From assembly GCF_001465545.3 (NCBI RefSeq), contig NZ_CP013480.3, positions 3,720,001 through 3,784,000 of the forward strand: a DNA stretch of 64,000 nucleotides, written 5' to 3'. Below, one piece after another: positions 27,271-36,877 of this stretch (positions within the stretch are counted from its first letter, which is position 1; each line of letters starts with the position of its first letter). Position numbers and translations under genes: made by a program. The notes under the pieces were generated by a model. It made no database searches, had not been told where the DNA came from, and worked only from the letters and a program-made list of their open reading frames with translations. The DNA comes from Pandoraea norimbergensis (lineage in GTDB: Bacteria; Pseudomonadota; Gammaproteobacteria; Burkholderiales; Burkholderiaceae).

Positions 27271-27384
27271 GCCATCTCAGGCCATGCCTGAATCGTCGAG
27301 ATGGGCTCAACTCGGCTCGCAAGCCCATTTGCAAAAGTAACGGGGGCAGGATGGAGCGCGTCACAGCCGCTCTGCCCTGCCCCC
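27271..27384. terminator. Hairpins between convergent MFS gene and orphan gene
   Basis: GCCATCTC (about 27271) can pair with GAGATGG (about 27298-27304). Farther on, GGGGGCAGG (27342-27350) pairs perfectly with CCTGCCCCC (27376-27384), with an inner GAGCG/CGCTC stem. These sit between the stop codons of two convergent genes and probably terminate both; no T-run is obvious. Confidence 0.45.
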
Positions 27385-27429
27385 GCGCCATGTCCCGGCC
27401 GGACCGGGAATGGCGACGAATCTCGCGCG

Positions 27430-28233
27430 CTAGTGCGATGCCGCCAGCAGTACCGGTACCGATTGCGGATAGGCAGCCAGCGCCGCCGGCTCACCAATGC
27501 CAATATCGTTCGCGCGCAGTGCAATGACCGATTGCGCCAGATACGCCAACTTGGCGCCCCCCGTCAGGTGATGCGCTGCCGTGGACGTCACCTGTTCGCT
27601 ACCTGCCACCCGCGAATCCGCGTCGGCGAGCGACACCATCGGAAAATCGTACGACGTATGGGTCGGCTTCCAACCGGGAATTTTCAGCTTGTCGAAAAGC
27701 TCGCGATTAAGTTCTTCTCTCGATTCTCGCATGGCATTCTCGATGCGCACTTCTTTTGCGAATTTCTGACTCAACGTCCCGACAACGTCCACCGTCGGTC
27801 CCTTGTCGGTCCACCGGGCTGTGTAGGTCACGCGCACCGCTGTACCGTGATCGTCGCTCATATTGACAATCGCATCGCCCAGCATTTGACCCGGTAAAAA
27901 GTGCGTCAGGTCGGCGTTCATCGCGGCGACGAGTTCTTTTTTCTCCGCCGACGGTGCGTCGCCCTTCGCCATTTCGTCGGCATAGGACGCCAAGTGTTTC
28001 ATCAAATTGGCAACCGCTTTGTATTTTGAAAAATATTGACGAATTTTTGGTCCAGCCTTATCAAGACCATTCAATCCAACGAACGCATCACCCAGCTTGA
28101 TTTTCGTCCCGTCATCAAGCGAATCAAAGAGACCCGGAACATTGATGTTATTGATAGGCGACTGAGCCGCATCCGCAAATTCCTTAATAATATTGACAAG
28201 CTTCTCGGCACTGTATTGATTGGATTTCGACAT
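27430..28233 (-). CDS. Unrecognised 267-aa orphan protein
   Basis: A soluble-looking 267-aa protein with no signal peptide, no membrane span and no cysteine. The N-terminal 110 residues are helical and Lys/Asn/Asp-rich (AEKLVNIIKEFADAAQS, KIRQYFSKYKAVANLMKHLA). The middle has a beta-rich stretch (AVRVTYTARWTDKGPTVDVVG) and the C-terminus is Ala-rich. The start has GGAG upstream. The gene and its 5' flank are clearly AT-richer than the neighbours, with more Asn, Lys and Ile, which suggests recent acquisition. I do not recognise the family and assign no function. Confidence 0.65.
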   Translation of the reverse strand: MSKSNQYSAEKLVNIIKEFADAAQSPINNINVPGLFDSLDDGTKIKLGDAFVGLNGLDKAGPKIRQYFSKYKAVANLMKHLASYADEMAKGDAPSAEKKELVAAMNADLTHFLPGQMLGDAIVNMSDDHGTAVRVTYTARWTDKGPTVDVVGTLSQKFAKEVRIENAMRESREELNRELFDKLKIPGWKPTHTSYDFPMVSLADADSRVAGSEQVTSTAAHHLTGGAKLAYLAQSVIALRANDIGIGEPAALAAYPQSVPVLLAASH

Positions 28234-28766
28234 CACATTTCTCCAAAAATTAGATTGCAAAATTAAAAATTAACAACCCACCCAGCAAGCAATTAGCAAA
28301 CTCTCACGAAAACGAGATCTTTCCATCGAAACTCACGTCACTCGGTGATTAATCACAACCGCAATAAGCAAATTCACTCGCAATAAAGCAGGTAATTGCC
28401 GCGTTGACCAATCCCTGGGCACGACCACACTAATTTGATTGAATTTTGAAAGTCGATTGAAATTCGGCTGTGATCGATGAACCCGTTGCGACGTCACAAC
28501 TGCACCGGGCCGTTGCCCGCCAGCGGTCGACCGCTGGGCGGAACAAGCGCTGGCAGTCAACGCGAGATAGGCGACAATAGCGGCAACGCGATAAGGGCAT
28601 CGGTTTGCATCGTCCGGCCACTCGGCAGGAAATTCATTTCCCGACCGACCGGTCGGACGATAGAATGACGAACGATGTCCGCGCGGCGGGTTTCATCCCC
28701 CCCGGCACGGGTTAACCCACCGGTCCGCCGCGACCTGACAACAACACCTATCTCGAGACATTCCGA
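28234..28766. promoter_or_regulatory. 533-bp AT-rich intergenic region with two palindromes
   Basis: No gene is supported. The first half is markedly AT-rich. An 18-bp perfect palindrome with centre GGTC-GACC spans 28520-28537 and extends further with one bulge. CCGACCGGTCGG (28645-28656) is a perfect 12-bp palindrome of the type bound by TetR regulators; it lies 111 bp before the acyl-CoA dehydrogenase cluster and directly upstream of a TAGAAT box (28661-28666). It probably holds the promoter and operator of that cluster. Confidence 0.5.
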
Positions 28767-30323
28767 ATGACTGCATCCTCCTCCTCGGACACGGTGAACG
28801 CGCTCGCCAAGTCCATCGACACGCTGGGTATCGTCGGTGCCGGCGCCATGGGCCGTGGCATCGCCCAGATCGCCGCGCAGGCCGGTTTGCGCGTCAAGCT
28901 GTACGACACCAACGCCAAGGCCGTACAGGCCGCGCTGGACACCCTGCGCGAGACGCTCGACAAGCTGGCGTCCAAGGGGAAGATCGACGCAGCCGCCGTC
29001 GACGCGACGATGGGCCGCTTGCAGGCCTGCGCCGCGCTGGAGGATCTGGCCGATTGCGACCTCGTCGTCGAAGCCATCATCGAGAAGCTGGAGATCAAGC
29101 GCGATCTGTTCCGCGCGCTGGAGGGCATCGTGGCCGCCGACGCGATTCTCGCGTCCAACACGTCGTCGCTGTCGATCACCGCCATTGCTGCCGCATGCGA
29201 GCGCCCCGAGCGCGTGGCGGGTTATCACTTCTTCAACCCGGTGCCGCTGATGAAGGTGGTCGAAGTCATCGACGGGCTGCGCACTGCCCCCGAAGTTGGC
29301 GACGCCCTGCTCGCGCTGGGCCAGCGCATGGGCCACACGGCCGTGCGTTGCAAGGACATGCCCGGCTTCATCGTCAACCACGCGGGCCGTGGCATGAACA
29401 CCGAAGGCCTGCGTGTGGCCAGCGAAGGCATCGCGAGCTTTGCCGACATCGACCGCATCCTGCGCGAACAGGCAGGCTTCCGTCTCGGCACGTTCGAATT
29501 GCTCGACCTCACCGCGCTCGACGTCTCGCACCCGGTGATGGAGTCGATTTACCACCAGTTTTACGAAGAGGCACGCTTCCGTCCGTCGCCGATCACCGCC
29601 GTGCGCTTTGCTGGCGGCCTGCTTGGCCGCAAGGTCGGCGAAGGCTTCTATCGCTACGTCGACGGCAAGCAGCAAGTGCCGGCCGAAGCCCCGGCCCCGA
29701 CCGCACTGCCGGCCAGCGTGTGGATCAGCCGCGCCGACACGCGCGGTTTCGCCGCTGTCGCAGAGCTGCTGGGTGCCACCGGCGTGAGCATCGAAAGCGA
29801 CGACAAACCGTCGGATAACGCGCTGATCATCGTCACGCCGCTCGGTCTGGATGCAACGACCTGCGCTGTCGAGCAAGGGCTCGATGCCACGCGCACGGTT
29901 GCCGTCGATACGTTGCTGCCGCTGGCCGGTGCCAAGCGTCACACGCTGATGACCACGCCGGTGACCACGCCCGACGCGCGCGACGCCGCCCATGCGTTGT
30001 TCGCCCAAGGCGGCACGCCGGTGACCGTAATTCGCGACTCGGCGGGCTTTGTCGCCCAGCGCGTGATCGCAACCATCGTGAACATCGGCGCCGACATCGC
30101 CCAGCAACGCATCGCGGCGCCCGGCGACATCGACCGCGCGGTCACGCTCGGCCTCGGCTACGCCAAAGGTCCGCTGGCCCTCGGCGACGCCGTCGGCGCA
30201 CGTCAGTTGCTCACCGTGTTGCGCAATCTGCAATCGTTCTACGGCGACCCGCGTTATCGCCCGTCGCCGTGGCTCACGCGTCGCGCGCAACTCGGCGTGT
30301 CGTTGCTCACCGAAGAACAGTGA
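28767..30323 (+). CDS. 3-hydroxyacyl-CoA dehydrogenase (PaaH-like, duplicated C-domain)
   Basis: A 518-aa enzyme that oxidises (3S)-hydroxyacyl-CoA with NAD. The Rossmann motif LGIVGAGAMGRGIAQIAAQ is near residue 20; then come ILASNTSSLSITAIA and the catalytic HFFNPVPLMKVVEVI (His). Two C-terminal 3HCDH domains are visible (FIVNHAGRGMNTEGLR and, near the end, SAGFVAQRVIATIVNI). The two-domain tail is as in PaaH/PaaC-type enzymes. It heads a rightward beta-oxidation-like cluster, with the enoyl-CoA hydratase gene 16 bp downstream. Confidence 0.93.
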   Translation: MTASSSSDTVNALAKSIDTLGIVGAGAMGRGIAQIAAQAGLRVKLYDTNAKAVQAALDTLRETLDKLASKGKIDAAAVDATMGRLQACAALEDLADCDLVVEAIIEKLEIKRDLFRALEGIVAADAILASNTSSLSITAIAAACERPERVAGYHFFNPVPLMKVVEVIDGLRTAPEVGDALLALGQRMGHTAVRCKDMPGFIVNHAGRGMNTEGLRVASEGIASFADIDRILREQAGFRLGTFELLDLTALDVSHPVMESIYHQFYEEARFRPSPITAVRFAGGLLGRKVGEGFYRYVDGKQQVPAEAPAPTALPASVWISRADTRGFAAVAELLGATGVSIESDDKPSDNALIIVTPLGLDATTCAVEQGLDATRTVAVDTLLPLAGAKRHTLMTTPVTTPDARDAAHALFAQGGTPVTVIRDSAGFVAQRVIATIVNIGADIAQQRIAAPGDIDRAVTLGLGYAKGPLALGDAVGARQLLTVLRNLQSFYGDPRYRPSPWLTRRAQLGVSLLTEEQ

Positions 30324-30339
30324 TCCGGAGGCCCTGCCC

Positions 30340-31119
30340 ATGAGCGCCGAACTGCTTGCCGAACGCGTCGACCAGACGCTGGTTCTTACGTTGTCCAACC
30401 CGGGCGCGCGCAATGCGCTGCACCCGGATATGTACGCTGCGGGCGTCGAAGCCCTCACCACCGCCGAGCGCGATCCGTCGATTCGCGCGGTCGTGCTCAC
30501 CGGGGCCGACAACTTTTTCTGTGCCGGCGGCAATCTGAACCGCCTGCTGGAAAATCGTCAGAAAGACCCCTCGGTGCAAGCCGCGAGCATCGACGCGCTG
30601 GCCGAATGGATCGAAGCCCTGCGCTCGTGCCCGAAGCCGATCATTGCGGCCGTCGAAGGTGCGGCCGCCGGTGCCGGTTTCTCGCTGGCGCTGGCCTGCG
30701 ATTTGCTGGTGGCGGCCGACAATGCCAAGTTCGTGATGGCCTACGTCAAGGTCGGGCTCACGCCGGACGGCGGCGGCTCGTGGTTTCTCTCGCAAGCCCT
30801 GCCCCGCCCGCTGGCCACCGAGATTCTGCTCGAAGGCAAGCCCGTCGCCACGTCGCGACTGGCCGCCGCCGGGCTGGTGAATCGCGTGGTGGCGCCGGGT
30901 CAGGCGCGCGCCGAAGCGCTCAACTGGGCGACGGATCTGGCCCAGCTTTCGCCCAATGCCGTGGGCCGCATCAAGTCGCTCATCGACAGCGGCGCGAGCG
31001 AGACGCTCACCTCGCAACTGGGTGCAGAGCGCGATAACTTCGTCGCGTCGCTGCACCATGCCGACGGGCTGGAAGGCATCACGTCGTTTCTCGAGAAGCG
31101 GCCTGCAACTTACCGATAG
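30340..31119 (+). CDS. Enoyl-CoA hydratase/isomerase family protein
   Basis: A 259-aa crotonase-fold protein. Oxyanion-hole elements are FFCAGGNLNRLLE and VEGAAAGAGFSLALACDLLVAA. The usual two catalytic glutamates of classical hydratases are not at their places; instead it has VGLTPDGGGSWFL, the PD-GG-W pattern of PaaG-like isomerases. It may therefore isomerise or hydrate a non-standard enoyl-CoA. The start follows the dehydrogenase stop by 16 bp with GGAGG between them, so the genes are co-transcribed. Confidence 0.9.
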   Translation: MSAELLAERVDQTLVLTLSNPGARNALHPDMYAAGVEALTTAERDPSIRAVVLTGADNFFCAGGNLNRLLENRQKDPSVQAASIDALAEWIEALRSCPKPIIAAVEGAAAGAGFSLALACDLLVAADNAKFVMAYVKVGLTPDGGGSWFLSQALPRPLATEILLEGKPVATSRLAAAGLVNRVVAPGQARAEALNWATDLAQLSPNAVGRIKSLIDSGASETLTSQLGAERDNFVASLHHADGLEGITSFLEKRPATYR

Positions 31120-31162
31120 ACTGTCGGTCACTGTCTAGCAGAGCGCTTCGGAGAGATCACGC

Positions 31163-31918
31163 ATGAGCACGATTGGACGTCTTGGGCCCGACACGGGTCC
31201 GCTGGAATTCACCCCGCCGCAACGCCGCCGCATCTATCTGATGCGCCATGGCGATGTGACGTATTTCGACGATAGCGGCAAGCCGATTGACGCCGACACC
31301 GTCGCACTCAACGAGAACGGCCGCGCACAGGCCAGCGCCGCCGGGCGCGCGTTTGCAGCGGAGAACATCCGCTTCGATCGCGTGATCGTCAGCGGCCTGC
31401 CGCGCACCCGCGAGACCGCGCAACGTGTGCTCGCAGAGACGGGCCAACAGGTCGAGATCGAGACATGGACGTGCTGGCAGGAGATTCGCTCGGGCAGCTT
31501 GTCCGATCTGCCGCCGAGTGAGATTGCGCAAGCCTTCCTCGGTGCATTCGACGGACTGGTGGCCGAAGACACGCGCTTCATGAATGGCGAATCGGTGCGC
31601 GAACTGCTCGACCGCGTGGTGCCGCCGCTGGCCGAGTTGCGTGAAGACAAGTCGTGGGACACCGTGCTGCTCGTGCTGCACGGCGGCGTGAACCGCGCGA
31701 TTCTCTCGCATGCCATGCACCCGCTGGGGCGCCTGTTCATCGGCCAACTGGCGCAGACACCGGCGTGCATCAACGCGCTCGACGTTGGCGACAAGCCCGA
31801 AGACTGGGTCGTGCGGCTGATGAATTTCGCACCGCCGCAGCCGCTGCATCGCGACAACCGGCTAACCGTCATGGAGAAGATTTTCGCGTCGTTCATCCGC
31901 TCGCGTCAGCCCAAGTAA
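31163..31918 (+). CDS. Histidine phosphatase family protein
   Basis: A 251-aa protein of the branch-1 histidine phosphatase (phosphoglycerate mutase-like) family. The catalytic RHG motif is YLMRHGDVTYF near residue 30; DRVIVSGLPRTRETAQ carries the second Arg, and VLLVLHGGVNRAIL carries the second catalytic His. There is no signal peptide, so it is cytoplasmic. It lies between the enoyl-CoA hydratase and the ACAD10/11-type kinase genes, which suggests it acts on a phosphorylated intermediate of this pathway (inference). Confidence 0.87.
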   Translation: MSTIGRLGPDTGPLEFTPPQRRRIYLMRHGDVTYFDDSGKPIDADTVALNENGRAQASAAGRAFAAENIRFDRVIVSGLPRTRETAQRVLAETGQQVEIETWTCWQEIRSGSLSDLPPSEIAQAFLGAFDGLVAEDTRFMNGESVRELLDRVVPPLAELREDKSWDTVLLVLHGGVNRAILSHAMHPLGRLFIGQLAQTPACINALDVGDKPEDWVVRLMNFAPPQPLHRDNRLTVMEKIFASFIRSRQPK

Positions 31919-32024
31919 TCGCCGCAGAAAAAGCGACGCGTGCCGGCACCACGAGGCCCAAGACCTCACGGCACGCTCAGCAGTCCGTCGTCCCAACCGT
32001 TGCACCGGAAATGCAGGAGACAGC

Positions 32025-33110
32025 ATGGCCGAGGAGCTTCCGCAGGACTTTTCCGCTTTCGCCGGCGAGCGTTCGCTCGGCGAGCACCCGCCCTTCGATG
32101 CCACTGCCCTGTCGCAGTGGCTCGCCACCCACGTCGACGGCTACGCCGGGCCGTTGCGCATCGCGCAGTTCAACGGCGGCCAATCCAACCCCACCTATCG
32201 CCTGAGTACGCCCGGCGCCGAGTACGTGCTTCGCACCAAGCCCGCGCCTGCCGAAAAGCTGTTGCCGTCGGCCCACGCCATCGAGCGCGAGTACCGCGTC
32301 ATGCATGCACTGGCCGACACCGATGTCCCGGTCGCCCGCATGCTCGGTTTGTGCGAGGACGAAACCGTCATCGGTCTAGCGTTCTATGTCATGGCGTACG
32401 TGCCCGGGCGCGTGTTGTGGGACCCGTCACTCCCCGGCCTGTCGCCGCCGGAGCGCAGCGCGATCTACGACGAGATGAACCGCGTGATCTCGGCGCTGCA
32501 TCGCGTCGACTACCGCGCGATCGGTCTGGAAACCTACGGCAAACCGGGCGACTACATCGCGCGCCAGATTGCCCGTTGGAGCAAACAGTACCGGGCGTCA
32601 GAGACCGAACCGATCGAAGCGATGGACCGGCTCATCGAATGGCTGCCCGCGCATCTGCCCTCGGGCGAACCGGAGCGCACGACCATCGTGCATGGCGACT
32701 TCCGGCTCGACAATCTGATCTTCCATCCGAGCGAGCCGCGTGTGCTCGCCGTGCTCGACTGGGAGCTGTCGACGCTGGGCGATCCGCTCGCCGACTTTAG
32801 CTATCACTGCATGGCGTGGCATGTCAGCCCGGGCGTGTTTCGCGGCATCGCCGGGCTCGACTGGGCCGCGTTGGGCATTCCCGATGAACACGATTACGTG
32901 GCGCGCTACAGCGAGCGCACGGGCATCGCCCGCCCGCCGCAATGGCACTTCTATCTCGCGTACAACATGTTCCGTATCGCGGCGATCTTGCAAGGGATCA
33001 TGAAGCGCGTGGCCGATGGTACGGCGGCGAGTCAGCAGGCGCTCGACGCCGGCAAACGCGCGCGCCCCATGGCCGAACTCGCATGGCAATACGCGCAGCA
33101 TCGCGACTGA
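32025..33110 (+). CDS. APH-fold kinase of the ACAD10/11 type
   Basis: A 361-aa protein-kinase-like phosphotransferase. The ATP loop is FNGGQSNPTYRLSTP with the Lys of VLRTKPAP; the catalytic loop is VHGDFRLDNLIFHP and the metal motif is VLDWELSTLGDPLADF. This combination is that of the kinase part of animal ACAD10/ACAD11 and bacterial LvaA. The family phosphorylates hydroxyacyl-CoAs, not antibiotics. It is directly followed by an acyl-CoA dehydrogenase gene (27 bp), reproducing the two halves of ACAD10/11 as separate genes. GGAG precedes the start. Confidence 0.9.
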   Translation: MAEELPQDFSAFAGERSLGEHPPFDATALSQWLATHVDGYAGPLRIAQFNGGQSNPTYRLSTPGAEYVLRTKPAPAEKLLPSAHAIEREYRVMHALADTDVPVARMLGLCEDETVIGLAFYVMAYVPGRVLWDPSLPGLSPPERSAIYDEMNRVISALHRVDYRAIGLETYGKPGDYIARQIARWSKQYRASETEPIEAMDRLIEWLPAHLPSGEPERTTIVHGDFRLDNLIFHPSEPRVLAVLDWELSTLGDPLADFSYHCMAWHVSPGVFRGIAGLDWAALGIPDEHDYVARYSERTGIARPPQWHFYLAYNMFRIAAILQGIMKRVADGTAASQQALDAGKRARPMAELAWQYAQHRD

Positions 33111-33137
33111 CAAGACAACTGGAGCACGGCAAACCTC

Positions 33138-34361
<1,224 letters not shown>

Positions 34362-34582
34362 GGCCGAGGCGTCGGCTGACGCCGGCGCCAGTGCATGCCT
34401 CGGCAGCCCCGTGGCCCCGGGGGCCTCTCCAGGGCGTCCCTGACCCGCTTGGCCCTGTCGGCAGCGGGCCCGCGCGTTCTGTGGTGTAATTTCCGGGTTT
34501 TGTCACCCAATTTAGCCACTGTGCCGAGCGCATGTGCTGTGTCAATGCGCTTCCGACGCCCATCGATTTCGAGGAGCTGCAA

Positions 34583-35275
34583 TTGATTCAGGTCTATTCC
34601 TGGGCCACGCCCAACGGTCACAAAGTCCACATCATGCTGGAGGAATGCGGGCTGCCGTACCACGCGCACGCGGTCGATATCGGCGCGGGCGACCAGTTCA
34701 AAGACGCGTTTCTCGCCATTTCCCCGAACAACAAGATCCCGGCCATCGTCGATGAGGACGGCCCGGACGGCAAGCCGATCTCGCTGTTCGAGTCGGGCGC
34801 CATCCTGACGTACCTCGCCGGCAAGACCGGCCGTTTCCTGCCCGCCGACGTGCGCGGCAAGTACGAGACCCTCGAATGGCTGATGTTCCAGATGGGGGGC
34901 GTGGGCCCGATGCTGGGGCAGGCGCATCACTTCCGCATCTATGCACCGGAGAAGATCGACTACGCCATCAAACGCTATACCAATGAAGCCCGCCGTCTGT
35001 ACGGCGTGCTCGACAAGCGCCTGAGCGATCACCCCTATGTGGCGGCCGACGAGTACACCATCGCCGACATCGCGATCTGGCCGTGGCTGCGTTCGTGGAA
35101 GAATCAGGGCGTGGAGCTCTCGGACTTCCCGAACGTGCAGCGCTGGTTCGAAGCCATCGAGGCGCGCCCGGCCGTACAGCGCGGCATCAAGGTACTCGCC
35201 GACGCGCGCAAGCCGTTGCAGGACGACAAGGCCCGCGAGATGCTGTTCGGGGCCACGCAATACGCGCGCCGCTGA
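34583..35275 (+). CDS. Glutathione S-transferase / GstB-YfcG-like disulfide reductase
   Basis: A 230-aa GST with IQVYSWATPNGHKVHIMLEE, a TPNG(H)K motif characteristic of the YfcG/YghU (nu-class) enzymes that use two glutathiones as a disulfide reductase. SPNNKIPAIVDEDG and LFESGAILTYLA complete the glutathione site, and YTIADIAIWPWL is the C-terminal folding motif. The start is TTG at 34583, preceded by GAGGAG with 6-nt spacing; an in-frame ATG 51 bp upstream has no such site. Confidence 0.87.
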   Translation: MIQVYSWATPNGHKVHIMLEECGLPYHAHAVDIGAGDQFKDAFLAISPNNKIPAIVDEDGPDGKPISLFESGAILTYLAGKTGRFLPADVRGKYETLEWLMFQMGGVGPMLGQAHHFRIYAPEKIDYAIKRYTNEARRLYGVLDKRLSDHPYVAADEYTIADIAIWPWLRSWKNQGVELSDFPNVQRWFEAIEARPAVQRGIKVLADARKPLQDDKAREMLFGATQYARR

Positions 35276-35547
35276 AGGCCTGACACCCGGCGCGAGGCTG
35301 TCTCCCGCGCCAAGTCATTTACACTTCGAAACAACGTGCACGACGCGTGAGGTATCGCCAAGGCGTCGGCGGTGCTAATCTAGCGAAAATTTCCCGGTGT
35401 TACCGCACGGCGGATGACACCGGGTGCTGTCTCCGACACGGCCGGCTGCCGTCAGCATTTTGTAGTTTGCAGTTCGCAATTCGTATTTCGCAGTGCACCT
35501 CACGCATTGCCCGCCGCTGGCTTTTGGAAGATCCGGGAGATCCACAT

Positions 35548-35883
35548 ATGTCAGGCAAATTCGAACTCAAGCGCAGTCCCAACGGTGAATTTCACTTTCA
35601 CCTGCTGGCCGACAGCGGCCACATCATCCTGTCTTCCGAAACTTACAAAGCGCGTGCTTCGGCGCAGAACGGCATCGAGTCCGTGCGCAAGAACGCCGGG
35701 GAAGACCATCGCTTCGAGCGCAAGACGTCCACCTCAGGGCGCCCCTACTTCGTGCTGAAGGCGCGCAACGGCGAGATCATCGGGCAAAGCCAGATGTTCT
35801 CGTCGTCCGAACAGATGGAAGACGGCATCACGCAAGTCAAGCGCGATGCCCCGGCAGCGTCGGTGAGCGATCTGTCGCACTGA
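35548..35883 (+). CDS. YegP-like DUF1508 protein
   Basis: A 111-aa protein made of two tandem DUF1508/YegP repeats: FELKRSPNGEFHFHLLADSG and, in the second half, FERKTSTSGRPYFVLKARNG. The linkers ILSSETYKARASAQNGIESV and IGQSQMFSSSEQMEDGITQV are also parallel, confirming the duplication. Its function is unknown. It is small, cytoplasmic and monocistronic, ending at a hairpin shared with the convergent RHS operon. Confidence 0.9.
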   Translation: MSGKFELKRSPNGEFHFHLLADSGHIILSSETYKARASAQNGIESVRKNAGEDHRFERKTSTSGRPYFVLKARNGEIIGQSQMFSSSEQMEDGITQVKRDAPAASVSDLSH

Positions 35884-35906
35884 CCGAACAACGCACCGGC
35901 CGCCGC

Positions 35907-35932
35907 TGCCCCGAAGTCATGCCTGCGGGGCA
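35907..35932. terminator. Hairpin between yegP-like gene and RHS operon
   Basis: TGCCCCG (35907-35913) pairs with CGGGGCA (35926-35932), 7 pairs with a 12-nt loop, located between two convergent stop codons. A T-run is weak on both sides, so this is a probable rather than certain terminator. Confidence 0.5.
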
Positions 35933-35939
35933 CGGCGAA

Positions 35940-36869
35940 TCACTTTTCCTGTGCCCGCGTGGTCGGCTCCATATTCCACTGATCCGCAGCGTTGTGCGAG
36001 CAGTTCGTCACGACCACATCGCCGTTGCTGCGATCATTCGAGAAGATGCAGAATCCACCCGACTCAAGGACCTTGGCGGCAGTGTCGTAACGGAAATACG
36101 GCGGCGGCGCGTCCGCCAACGCGACAAAAACGTCGTGCCGCCCAAGGCTGGCATTAAAGGTGTGACGCAATACCGGGGCGTACGTCGAGCTGCGCGGTCG
36201 CCATGCGGCATACGGCCAACGTTCTGCAACGTTCATCTCGAAGAACATTTGTTTGCCATCGCCCTGCGCACAAGTTGTGACGCGCATCGGCGTCGCATCG
36301 GTAACCCCGCCCGTCAGACACTTGTCCGGATACTTGACAGACCGAAAGCGATAAGGGCCATCCGGCAGCAGCTTATGCACGCTCACGCACGACACCTTGC
36401 CCCCGAGATTGCCACTTTTGAATCCGTTGGCAATCAACACATCCTTACCGTCACCATCGTTCAGGCGCGTACCGACTGACTTGTCCTGACTCAGCCCGAC
36501 ACCGGTTTTGGCCACATTTCCCGTCAATTCTCCGCCAGTCCTGAACGACACCACATACTTGGCAAATGGCTGCGAGCCGTTGCACGACGGCTCATCGTGG
36601 AACTCGATTTCCATACCTTCATGGGCACCAGAAATCGAAAATGAGTAGTACTCGTCGTTTTTGCACTGACTCGACTGGGTGAAATTAATACTCCCCCCGT
36701 CATACAGGGCGAAGCTGCACGTTTTGTCGACGTCGTTCTCGTACATGGTGATGTTGGGCAACGCGTAGTTTTTCGGCGTCACGGTCTGGCACGCGCCCAG
36801 CGCAGGGACGCTGAGGATGAGCAGACCGCGCAGCACGGTCCAAAGTCGACTTCGAAGGGTATTGCGCAT
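35940..36869 (-). CDS. Lipoprotein with ricin-B-lectin-like region
   Basis: A 309-aa lipoprotein precursor: signal peptide (LRGLLILSVPALGAC) with the lipobox Cys at residue 27. The mature protein contains several cysteines and, from about residue 165, ricin-like features: KYPDKCLTGGVTDATPMRV and, near the end, GFCIFSNDRSNGDVVV followed by CSHNAADQWNM, a QxW-type motif. Lipoproteins with ricin folds also occur as CdtA/CdtC toxin subunits. It is the last gene of the leftward five-gene RHS operon, 8 bp from its neighbour. Exact family unknown. Confidence 0.6.
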   Translation of the reverse strand: MRNTLRSRLWTVLRGLLILSVPALGACQTVTPKNYALPNITMYENDVDKTCSFALYDGGSINFTQSSQCKNDEYYSFSISGAHEGMEIEFHDEPSCNGSQPFAKYVVSFRTGGELTGNVAKTGVGLSQDKSVGTRLNDGDGKDVLIANGFKSGNLGGKVSCVSVHKLLPDGPYRFRSVKYPDKCLTGGVTDATPMRVTTCAQGDGKQMFFEMNVAERWPYAAWRPRSSTYAPVLRHTFNASLGRHDVFVALADAPPPYFRYDTAAKVLESGGFCIFSNDRSNGDVVVTNCSHNAADQWNMEPTTRAQEK

Positions 36870-36877
36870 GATTCACC

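Noticed and set aside
32025..33110. Aminoglycoside resistance by the APH-fold protein
   Set aside because: The motif set and the neighbouring acyl-CoA dehydrogenase indicate an ACAD10/11-type metabolic kinase, not a resistance gene.
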